Shown here in pieces: positions 14,940 through 21,689 of a stretch of 21,689 bases of DNA. Position 1 is the first letter of the stretch. Every line of letters starts with the position of its first letter. The notes beneath the pieces were generated by a model. That model did not search any database. It was not told where the DNA came from and worked only from the letters and a program-made list of their open reading frames with translations. Position numbers and translations under genes: made by a program. Source of the stretch: an uncultured Ruminococcus sp. (GTDB lineage Bacteria > Bacillota > Clostridia > Oscillospirales > Ruminococcaceae); contig UQXS01000018.1 in assembly GCA_900545125.1 (NCBI GenBank), positions 1-21,689 of the forward strand. Direction: 5' to 3'.

Positions 14940-16520
14940 TTACACGCCGCTTTCTCCATAGTTGGACAGCACACGGGCTGAGGGATCGTTTACGTTGCAG
15001 CCCTCCCACTCCTTGTTGGGCATCCAGAAATCCACGACCATTTCACTCTGACCGGGATAAAATTTCTCGAATATATCACGGTACAGCAGCGATTCCTTTG
15101 TAAACGGACGGGCATGGGCATACCTCTTTATTCCCTCGCAGTATTCTTCCTGCGTATAACGGCTTTCCGCATATTCTTTGAGATAATCTACCATGGAATG
15201 ACCTACGGCATCCGAGAAAGCAGCCTTTTCACGGTAAAGTATATCGTGCGGCAGATAATCTCCCTCAAACGCATGACGGAGCAGATATTTTCCCTTATTA
15301 TACCTGTTCAGCTTCATTTCCGGATCTACAGCCATAACGTACTTTACAAAATCAATATCCCCGAAAGGCACACGTGCTTCAAGTGAATTTGAAGATATAC
15401 AGCGGTCTGCACGAAGAACATCGTACATATGGAGTTCCCTTACACGCTTTACCGACTCTTTCTGGAACTCCTCTGCCGACGGTGCAAAATCAGTATACTT
15501 ATATCCGAAAAGCTCATCGGATATTTCCCCCGTCAGCAGAACACGTATATCCGTCTGCTCATGGATAGCCTTGCAGAGAAGATACATTCCCATGCTGGCA
15601 CGTATCGTCGTGATATCATATGTTCCGAGAATCCTGATGACCGTCTCCAGAGCATCCAGAACATCTTCCTTAGTGATTATCACTTCGGTGTGGTCGCTGC
15701 CGATATAGTCGGCGACCTCTTTGGCATATTTCAGGTCTATGGCATCGGTGCTCATGCCTATTGCAAACGTTTTTATGGGAGTTTCGCTCCGGCTCTGGGC
15801 GATAGAGCAGACAAGTGAAGAATCAAGTCCCCCGGAAAGAAGAAATCCGACCTTTGCATCTGCCGCAAGACGCTTTTCAACGCCTGCAATAAGCTTTTCA
15901 CGGATATTTCTGCAAACCGTTTCAATACCGTCACTGATAACGCTGTCAACAGCCGTGATATCGCAGTAACAGGTGAACTCCCCGTTCTTCCAGTAGTGTC
16001 CGGGAGGAAACGGCATTATCTTTTCGCATATCTCCACCAGATTTTTCGCTTCACTGGCAAATATCATCTGTCCGTCCGCATCATATCCGTAATAAAGCGG
16101 GCGTATTCCGATAGGGTCACGGGCAGCGATAAACTCATCCGTTCTGCCGTCGTATATCACGCAGGCAAATTCGGCATCAAGCATACCGAACATATCCGTG
16201 CAGTATTCTTTGTACATGGGCAGAAGTATTTCGCAGTCGCTGTCGCTTACGAATGAGTATCCCTTTTCCATAAGAGCCTGTCTCTGAGCTTTGAATCCGT
16301 ATATTTCTCCGTTGCAGACGACATAGCTTCCGTCAAGAGAAAACGGCTGCATTCCCTCGGGAGTAAGTCCCATTATGGACAGTCTCTGAAATCCCATAAC
16401 ACCGCCGTTAAGCTCTTCTATTCTCTGATCGTCAGGACCTCTTGAAACCGTTGCTTCAAGTCCCTTGGCAACCTTTGACATACCGTCATTTTTTCCGCAG
16501 CAGCACATTATAGTACACAT
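14940..16520 (-). CDS. asnB: Asparagine synthase (glutamine-hydrolysing)
   Basis: Makes asparagine from aspartate, ATP and glutamine. 526 codons; the start is fixed by the need for Cys at position 2 as the Ntn nucleophile (MCTIMCCCG; the usual MCGI is varied to MCTI). The glutaminase domain keeps R46, N70-G71-E72 (CNGEIYG) and D95. The synthetase domain has the PP-loop LLSGGLDSS (229-235), GEISDELFGY, and SNSLEARVPFGD. Length and motifs fit the AsnB family closely. It starts 17 nt after the purF stop codon with only a weak GAAAG-type site, so translation may depend partly on coupling. It is the last gene of the nitrogen operon. Confidence 0.95.
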   Translation of the reverse strand: MCTIMCCCGKNDGMSKVAKGLEATVSRGPDDQRIEELNGGVMGFQRLSIMGLTPEGMQPFSLDGSYVVCNGEIYGFKAQRQALMEKGYSFVSDSDCEILLPMYKEYCTDMFGMLDAEFACVIYDGRTDEFIAARDPIGIRPLYYGYDADGQMIFASEAKNLVEICEKIMPFPPGHYWKNGEFTCYCDITAVDSVISDGIETVCRNIREKLIAGVEKRLAADAKVGFLLSGGLDSSLVCSIAQSRSETPIKTFAIGMSTDAIDLKYAKEVADYIGSDHTEVIITKEDVLDALETVIRILGTYDITTIRASMGMYLLCKAIHEQTDIRVLLTGEISDELFGYKYTDFAPSAEEFQKESVKRVRELHMYDVLRADRCISSNSLEARVPFGDIDFVKYVMAVDPEMKLNRYNKGKYLLRHAFEGDYLPHDILYREKAAFSDAVGHSMVDYLKEYAESRYTQEEYCEGIKRYAHARPFTKESLLYRDIFEKFYPGQSEMVVDFWMPNKEWEGCNVNDPSARVLSNYGESGV

Positions 16521-16537
16521 AGCAAATCACACTTTCA

Positions 16538-17959
16538 TTATTTATGGATTTTATTATCAAATTTGTTTTTAGAGCCTGCACCTGATACATCTATGGGATA
16601 ATCTCCGGTAAAGCATCCCCGGCAGAAACTCCTGCCATCTCCGATAAGTTTCCCCAGAGCCTGCACCGGCAGATACGCAAGGGAATCAGCGCATATCCTC
16701 TCGGATATATCCTCAACGGATACACACTGACTTGCAATGAGATTCTCCTCCGAATCTATATCCGTCCCGAAATAGCATGAATGCAGAAAGGGCGGACTTG
16801 ATATCCTCACATGAACTTCTTTTGCACCTGCTTCCCTCAGCAGGCGAACTATTCTGGCACACGTAGTTCCACGCACGATAGAATCGTCTATCATTATTAC
16901 CCTCTTGTTTCTGACCGATTCGCCTATGGCATTGAGCTTTATCTTCACGGCACTTTCACGCTGTGTCTGCTCCGGCTGGATAAAACTTCTGCCGATATAT
17001 TTATTCTTGATAAATCCCACTCCATAGGGAATTCCGCTTTCACGGGAATATCCGAGGGCAGCATCAAGACCTGAATCCGGAACACCTATGACGATATCCG
17101 CATCAACGGGACTGTACTGCGCAAGAAGTGCCCCTGCACGCAGTCTGGCACTGTGAACTGAAACTCCTTCAATAACCGAATCAGGACGTGCAAAATAAAT
17201 ATACTCAAATATACAGATATTGCTTTTATCAGTGCAGTTCGCAGTTATTGAACGAAGTCCGTTTTCACCGATAACAACGATCTCACCCGGCTTTACATCA
17301 CGTACAAACTCTGCCCCGACCGCTTCAAGGGCACATGATTCCGATGCAGCAGCATATGCGCCGTCAGCTGTCCTGCCGATACACAGCGGACGAAATCCGT
17401 CAGGGTCACGAAATGCTATAAGCTTTGTGGCAGTCATAAGAATACAGGAATACGCTCCCTTTATATGCGGCATGGCTTTCTGCACCGCTTCTTCCGTTGA
17501 GCTGCATGAAAGCCGTTCACGGACTATCTCATAGGCTATCGCCTCGGTATCGGAAGTACCGTGAAAAATAGCTCCGGACATTTCAAAACCCCGTCTCAGC
17601 TCTGCGGCATTGACAAGATTTCCGTTGTGTACAAGAGCCATATTTCCCTTGATATGCCGTATTACCAGCGGCTGTATATTATTATGGTTCTTCCCCCCTG
17701 TAGTGGAATACCGGACGTGCCCCACTGCCATGTTTCCCTTTCCGAGATGACATAGTTCATCCCTGCCGAAGACCTCGGAAACAAGACCGTCGTTTCTCTT
17801 GTGGCGGAAAATTCCGTCGTCACAGACAGCAATTCCGCAGCTTTCCTGTCCACGGTGCTGGAGCGCATACAATCCGAAATAAGCCGACGATGCCACATCG
17901 GCACGATTTTTTTCATATATGCCAAATACTCCGCATTCCTCATGTATTGTGTCAAACAC
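16538..17959 (-). CDS. purF: Amidophosphoribosyltransferase
   Basis: First committed step of purine synthesis: PRPP plus glutamine gives phosphoribosylamine. 473 codons from GTG at 17957-17959, placed 10 nt after AAAAGGA. A GTG three codons earlier (17968) lies only 1 nt from that site and is less likely. The protein starts MFDTIHEECGVFGIY: a short propeptide ahead of the catalytic Cys (C9), as in the Bacillus-type enzyme, which is processed and binds an Fe-S cluster. Cluster cysteines are consistent with LHSCYFG and FCRGCF near the C-terminus. HRGQESCGIA marks the glutaminase domain; VIMIDDSIVRGTT is the PRPP-binding loop. It is embedded in a glutamate/glutamine operon rather than beside other pur genes. 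Confidence 0.95.
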   Translation of the reverse strand: MFDTIHEECGVFGIYEKNRADVASSAYFGLYALQHRGQESCGIAVCDDGIFRHKRNDGLVSEVFGRDELCHLGKGNMAVGHVRYSTTGGKNHNNIQPLVIRHIKGNMALVHNGNLVNAAELRRGFEMSGAIFHGTSDTEAIAYEIVRERLSCSSTEEAVQKAMPHIKGAYSCILMTATKLIAFRDPDGFRPLCIGRTADGAYAAASESCALEAVGAEFVRDVKPGEIVVIGENGLRSITANCTDKSNICIFEYIYFARPDSVIEGVSVHSARLRAGALLAQYSPVDADIVIGVPDSGLDAALGYSRESGIPYGVGFIKNKYIGRSFIQPEQTQRESAVKIKLNAIGESVRNKRVIMIDDSIVRGTTCARIVRLLREAGAKEVHVRISSPPFLHSCYFGTDIDSEENLIASQCVSVEDISERICADSLAYLPVQALGKLIGDGRSFCRGCFTGDYPIDVSGAGSKNKFDNKIHK

Positions 17960-17969
17960 AGCAACCACG

Positions 17970-17976
17970 TCCTTTT
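17970..17976 (-). promoter_or_regulatory. Ribosome binding site deciding the purF start
   Basis: AAAAGGA on the minus strand, 10 nt before the GTG at 17959 but only 1 nt before the GTG at 17968. Spacing favours the inner start. Confidence 0.65.
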
Positions 17977-17977
17977 A

Positions 17978-18559
17978 TCACATATACTGCTCATGAATCA
18001 AATCAATAATCTCCTGAGCGGCTATATATTTTTTTCTGCGCTTGTTCATGGCATACTTTTCAAGGTACTCATGAGCCTCCGCCTCTGTCATTGATTTGTA
18101 TTCCATAAGCATAAACTTTGCCTTGTCTATGGTTTTTATCTCTTCTATTCTGCTTTCAAGCCGCTGCTTTTCCTGACAGAGTTTAAGATAACGTCTTACC
18201 GCAGTATCCGCTGTTTTTGCAAGCTGATAAAGCAATCCTCTGTTTATCGGGCGAAGCATGACTATCACACCGCTTTTTTCCGCACGCTCGCAAGTCTTTT
18301 CGGCATTTTCAGACTTGATTATGAGAATACACCCGGCAGCAGAATTTTCAGTGATAAATTCTGCAAGATCTATGCCGTATTCGTCTATAAGAGGCGTATT
18401 TATCACGGCAAGATCAAGCGACGGATCACTGCCGAATATGCTTTTTGCCTGATATCCCGACTCTACCGCCCTGACGCTGCATTGAAAGGATTCCCTTATA
18501 AATCCGGAAAGTGCTTCGGCGGCGTTTTTATTTCCTGAAACAATTAGGACATTTTCCAC
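17978..18559 (-). CDS. ANTAR-domain antiterminator with degenerate receiver
   Basis: RNA-binding transcription antiterminator. 193 codons from GTG at 18557-18559 (MENVLIVSGNKNAAEAL), placed 6 nt after GGAGG. A GTG six codons earlier overlaps the preceding stop codon but would have the GGAGG inside its own codons. The N-terminal half is receiver-like, but SGN replaces the acidic pair, N54 occupies the phosphoacceptor aspartate position (VINTPLIDEYG), and LRPIN has Arg for the switch Lys, so phosphorylation is unlikely. A coiled-coil linker (about 120-145) leads to the ANTAR domain (about 140-190): IDKAKFMLMEYKSMTEAEAH, then NKRRKKYIAAQEII. ANTAR proteins bind twin hexaloop RNA hairpins that compete with terminators; the target is probably upstream of gltB, outside the window. 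It directly follows the glutamine synthetase homologue. Confidence 0.88.
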   Translation of the reverse strand: MENVLIVSGNKNAAEALSGFIRESFQCSVRAVESGYQAKSIFGSDPSLDLAVINTPLIDEYGIDLAEFITENSAAGCILIIKSENAEKTCERAEKSGVIVMLRPINRGLLYQLAKTADTAVRRYLKLCQEKQRLESRIEEIKTIDKAKFMLMEYKSMTEAEAHEYLEKYAMNKRRKKYIAAQEIIDLIHEQYM

Positions 18560-18565
18560 GCTGAA

Positions 18566-18570
18566 CCTCC
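18566..18570 (-). promoter_or_regulatory. Ribosome binding site deciding the ANTAR gene start
   Basis: GGAGG on the minus strand, 6 nt before the GTG at 18559. It lies between the stop codon of the preceding gene (18574-18576) and this start. Confidence 0.75.
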
Positions 18571-18573
18571 GGA

Positions 18574-19851
18574 TCACAAACTACAGAAATACTTCTGATC
18601 TTCAAATGCTTCCTTGTCATACGCCGCAGAATATTCCTTCCACTCGGAACTGCCTGCCTGAATATACTGCTCCAGCACAGCCTGCGGAATGTATTTTTTC
18701 AGGAACTCCGACTTCTCTGCACACTGCACTGCTTCTTCAAGATTTACAGGAAGTTTTTCTCTGCCGCTGTTTTTTTCCGGGAGCTGCAGTTTGTTCCTGA
18801 TCCCCTCCAGGGCAGCGTATATAATAAGACCAAACACAAAATAAGGATTGCAGGCACAGTCGGCGGCTCTAAGTTCAACAGGAGAATCAGTGCCGTTCAC
18901 GTTCATCATTATGAGCTGACCCTCTTCCTCATCCGACCAGACTATATTGCGGGGAGCAGAAAATTCTCCCAGACGCTTATACGAATTCACGGTAGAATTG
19001 GTGAAAAGAGCAAATTCACGGATATACTTCATAACTCCGGCTGCCGCATAGTTTGGTTCTCTCTCCGATTCGTATGATCTCTCCTCAATGAAATCGCCGC
19101 CGGGAAAGACATTGAACGCTATATGCATACCGTTGCCGCAGGCACCACGCAGAGGCTTTGGCATAAAGCTTGCATGAACGCCGTTTCTCTCCGCAACCGA
19201 TTTTACTGCCGATTTGAAGCTCAGAAAAGTATCAGCTGCTTTAAGTGCAGAAGATGCATTGAAGTCTATTTCATGCTGTCCAAAACCGCTTTCATGGCGT
19301 GATGAAACAGGATGTATCCCCATTTGTTCGAGGGTAAGGCACACGTCACGGCGGATATTCTCTCCCCTGTCGTCAGGAGCGATATCGCAGTATCCGGCAA
19401 AATCGTGGGGAGTCTTGGTCGGAAGTCCGGCTTCATCGTTCCTGAAAATAGTGAACTCGCTCGACGTTCCGAAACGGAAGCAGTATCCCTTGCCGACAGC
19501 TTCTTTCATCGCCTTTTTCAGAAACCACCTGCTGTCCCCCTCAAACGGCGTACCGTCCGCATATCTGATATAGCAGAACATCCTGATAACTCTGCCGTGG
19601 GACGGTCTCCACGGGAGGATCGTCATCGTTCCGGCATCGGGGAAAAGGAAGATATCACGTCCTCCGGCGATTGAAAATCCTTTTATCTTTCCTGCGGTAA
19701 TGCGTATTCCGCTCTCAAAAACAGCAGCCATTTCCGATGACAGAACAGAAATATTTTTCAGCTTTCCGTCCAGACTGCAAAAAGTGAGCTTTACAAATTT
19801 AACGTCATTTTCCTCTATATACTGAAGTATTTCGTTTTCCGAATAGACCAT
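18574..19851 (-). CDS. Glutamine synthetase homologue with degenerate active site
   Basis: 425 codons, slightly short for type I glutamine synthetase; ATG at 19849-19851 has AGGAGG 10 nt upstream. The fold signatures are clear: beta-grasp N-terminus (VKLTFCSLDGKLKNI), SRHESGFGQHEIDF, MPKPLRGACGNGMHIAF, NSYKRL, ELRAADCACNPY. Compared with Salmonella GlnA numbering from memory, it keeps E131 (E132), E212 (E187), E220 (E194), H269 (H243), R321 (R293), E357 (E326) and R359 (R328). It appears to lose D50 (S26), E129 (S130), N264 (C238), H271 (A245), E327 (S298), R339 (E310) and R344 (M315). The n2 metal, ammonium, glutamate and flap functions should therefore be impaired. It may be a regulatory pseudoenzyme or a ligase with another substrate. 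It lies between gltD and the ANTAR gene. Confidence 0.85.
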   Translation of the reverse strand: MVYSENEILQYIEENDVKFVKLTFCSLDGKLKNISVLSSEMAAVFESGIRITAGKIKGFSIAGGRDIFLFPDAGTMTILPWRPSHGRVIRMFCYIRYADGTPFEGDSRWFLKKAMKEAVGKGYCFRFGTSSEFTIFRNDEAGLPTKTPHDFAGYCDIAPDDRGENIRRDVCLTLEQMGIHPVSSRHESGFGQHEIDFNASSALKAADTFLSFKSAVKSVAERNGVHASFMPKPLRGACGNGMHIAFNVFPGGDFIEERSYESEREPNYAAAGVMKYIREFALFTNSTVNSYKRLGEFSAPRNIVWSDEEEGQLIMMNVNGTDSPVELRAADCACNPYFVFGLIIYAALEGIRNKLQLPEKNSGREKLPVNLEEAVQCAEKSEFLKKYIPQAVLEQYIQAGSSEWKEYSAAYDKEAFEDQKYFCSL

Positions 19852-19866
19852 CTCTTTTCTGCCTCC

Positions 19867-21351
19867 TTACAAATTCGTATATCCCATAAGATATTCGTCC
19901 GCTTCACGGGCAGCATCCCTGCCCTCTCTTATTGCTCTTACCACGAGTGACTGACCTATATGCATATCACCTGCCGCAAATACTTTGTCTGCACCCGTGT
20001 GAAAACTGCCGTTTTCCGTTCTGACATTCGTCCGTCCGTCAAGTTCAGCACCGAAAGCATCGGCGATATACTGCTGCGCACCGAGGAATCCTGCTGCTAT
20101 AAGGCAAAGCTGACATGGAATGATCTCCTCGCTGCCGGGAATCTCCTTGGGGAGCTTTCTTCCGGTTTCCGGATCAGGAACAAAATCAAGCTTTACCGTC
20201 TTTACTGCGCACAGAGCGCCGTTTTCATCCTTAATGAATTCCCTGACGGTCGTCTGATATACTCTGGGGTCAGCACCGAAAACAGCAATCGCTTCTTCCT
20301 GACCGTAATCGGTCTTGCAGACCCTCGGCCATTCCGGCCACGGATTATCTTCAGCTCTTTTGTCCGGCAGCTTAGGCATCATTTCAAGCTGAACGACAGA
20401 CCGGCATCCGTGTCTGACGGAAGTTCCCACGCAGTCGTTGCCCGTATCTCCTCCGCCGATTATCACCACATCCTTGTCTTTTGCAGAGATATAATTTCCG
20501 TCCTGCAAGTCTGAATCAAGGAGACTTTTAGTAGTAGCTTTAAGAAAATCAACGGCAAAATATATTCCCTGAGCATCACGCCCCTCAGCCTTGATATCAC
20601 GTGGATTTGATGAACCGCAGGCAAGTATGACGGCATCGTATCCGGCAGTGATATCGCTTGCTTTTATGGTTTTTCCCACATCGGCATTTGTGACGAACAT
20701 AACACCCTCGGCTTTCATAAGCTCCACACGGCGCATAACTATCTGCTTTTCAAGTTTCATATTCGGAATACCATACATAAGCAGTCCGCCGGGTCTGTCG
20801 GAACGCTCGAACACCGTCACATTGTGACCTCTCCTGTTGAGTGTATCAGCCGCAGCCAGACCTGCCGGCCCCGAACCAATAACGGCTATCTTTTTACTGC
20901 TTCTCACTTCGGGTATCTGCGGCTTGACAAGCCCATCTGCAAAGCCGTTTTCGATGATCGCAAACTCGTTTTCCCTTACGGCGACCGGATCGTCATTAAG
21001 ACCGCAGGTACACGCCTTTTCGCAGAGAGCCGGACATACACGTGACGTAAACTCCGGAAAGTTGTTTGTCATGAGCAGACGGCGCAGCGCCTGCTCCTTA
21101 TGACCGTGATACAGAAGATCATTCCACTCCGGAATAAGATTGTTGAGAGGACAGCCGGATATCATGCCGCAGAGCATCTGACCGTTCTGACAAAACGGAA
21201 CACCGCAGTCCATACAGCGAGCCGCCTGTTCTTTCCGCTGCTCGTTTCCGAGAGGCTTGTGGAACTCATTGAAATTCTTTATTCTCTCTGCAGGCTCGGC
21301 GGCACTGCTTTCAAGTCTTTTGTAATCAATAAATCCTGTAGGCTTTCCCAT
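19867..21351 (-). CDS. gltD: Glutamate synthase, small (NADPH) subunit
   Basis: Transfers electrons from NAD(P)H through FAD and Fe-S clusters to GltB for glutamate formation from glutamine and 2-oxoglutarate. 494 codons, a normal length. The start MGKPTGFIDYKR has AGGAGG 8 nt upstream, within the end of gltB, 3 nt after its stop codon. The N-terminal cysteine-rich region has C46, C49, C54, C61, C67 and C106, C110, C114, C116, binding Fe-S clusters. The FAD-binding loop is IGSGPAGLAAA (about 158-168); PGGLLMYGIPNMKLEK follows; the NADPH loop is IIGGGDTGNDC; the C-terminal FAD contact is FAAGDMHIGQSLVVRAI. The glutamine synthetase homologue starts 15 nt downstream, so the genes are co-transcribed. 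Confidence 0.97.
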   Translation of the reverse strand: MGKPTGFIDYKRLESSAAEPAERIKNFNEFHKPLGNEQRKEQAARCMDCGVPFCQNGQMLCGMISGCPLNNLIPEWNDLLYHGHKEQALRRLLMTNNFPEFTSRVCPALCEKACTCGLNDDPVAVRENEFAIIENGFADGLVKPQIPEVRSSKKIAVIGSGPAGLAAADTLNRRGHNVTVFERSDRPGGLLMYGIPNMKLEKQIVMRRVELMKAEGVMFVTNADVGKTIKASDITAGYDAVILACGSSNPRDIKAEGRDAQGIYFAVDFLKATTKSLLDSDLQDGNYISAKDKDVVIIGGGDTGNDCVGTSVRHGCRSVVQLEMMPKLPDKRAEDNPWPEWPRVCKTDYGQEEAIAVFGADPRVYQTTVREFIKDENGALCAVKTVKLDFVPDPETGRKLPKEIPGSEEIIPCQLCLIAAGFLGAQQYIADAFGAELDGRTNVRTENGSFHTGADKVFAAGDMHIGQSLVVRAIREGRDAAREADEYLMGYTNL

Positions 21352-21354
21352 AGC

Positions 21355-21689
21355 TTATGCCTCCTTTCTTGTGACAAAAAATGCTTCGATCTCAGCCTGT
21401 TCAGCCGTCATGCCCTTTTCTTCAAGAGCGGCAACGGCACTTCTTATCTTCGCATAGCCGTGGGGAATTATTTTCTTGAACTTTGGTATATATTCCTCAA
21501 AGTTATCAAGGATATGCCGTGCTTTCTCCGAACCTGTTGCCTCTGCGTGCTCCGCAATGATATTTTTAAGTTCTATAATATCATATTTCTCAGAAACGCT
21601 CTCCAGTGAAACAAGAGCCTTGTTCAGCCTTGTATAGAGATCTCTGTCCTCGTCCAGAACATAGGCAATTCCTCCGGACATACCTGCGG
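21355..21689 (-). CDS. gltB: Glutamate synthase, large subunit (C-terminal end only)
   Basis: The reading frame continues beyond the right edge of the window; about 111 codons are visible. The sequence AGMSGGIAYVLDEDRDLYTR is the end of the GltB glutamate synthase beta-helix (GXGXG) domain, followed by the usual C-terminal helical segment that ends in EAFFVTRKEA. An internal ATG at 21681 is not a real start. The stop codon lies 3 nt from the gltD ATG, the classic gltB-gltD arrangement. The operon promoter and leader must lie to the right of the window. Confidence 0.93.
   Translation of the reverse strand, partial: AGMSGGIAYVLDEDRDLYTRLNKALVSLESVSEKYDIIELKNIIAEHAEATGSEKARHILDNFEEYIPKFKKIIPHGYAKIRSAVAALEEKGMTAEQAEIEAFFVTRKEA

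Noticed and set aside
1..21689. CRISPR arrays, insertion sequences, tRNA or rRNA genes, phage genes
   Set aside because: No regularly spaced direct repeats, transposase-like frames, cloverleaf-like sequences or phage proteins were noticed on either strand by eye.

Overview
The window looks like chromosomal DNA of a fibre-degrading Firmicute, most likely Ruminococcus (Oscillospiraceae) or a close relative. The reasons are a GH5 cellulase carried as a surface lipoprotein with Ruminococcus-style accessory modules, clostridial-type gene neighbourhoods, strong AGGAGG ribosome binding sites, near-consensus sigma-A promoters (TATAAT with exact 17-bp spacers) and moderate GC. No rRNA, tRNA, CRISPR array, transposase or phage gene was seen.

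Left part (1-5800). A DUF1846/UPF0371 gene runs off the left edge on the minus strand. It is divergent from a 693-residue lipoprotein GH5 endoglucanase with two tandem, mutually similar modules. A bidirectional terminator separates the cellulase from a convergent two-gene unit. That unit encodes an intracellular BspA-type leucine-rich-repeat protein flanked by zinc ribbons, followed by a small lipoprotein.

Middle part (5900-13700, minus strand). A de novo pyrimidine operon reads pyrC-pyrF-carA-carB. It has a consensus promoter and a leader of about 150 nt that ends in an intrinsic terminator just before the pyrC ribosome binding site, so it is probably controlled by attenuation. Upstream lie trmB and a coupled 69-codon gene. 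Divergent from trmB, on the plus strand, is an unsecreted protein that keeps the zinc-ligand pattern of zinc-dependent phospholipase C.

Right part (14900-21689, minus strand). One tight operon reads gltB (only its end is present)-gltD-glutamine synthetase homologue-ANTAR regulator-purF-asnB. It joins glutamate synthesis to two glutamine-consuming amidotransferases. The most unusual point is that the glutamine synthetase homologue has lost many catalytic residues, while the neighbouring ANTAR protein has a receiver domain without its phosphoacceptor aspartate. The two may form a sensor-antiterminator pair comparable to AmiC-AmiR; this is inference.

Several starts were moved inward from the longest possible reading frame on ribosome-binding-site and promoter evidence (carA, carB, pyrC, purF, the ANTAR gene and the small lipoprotein).
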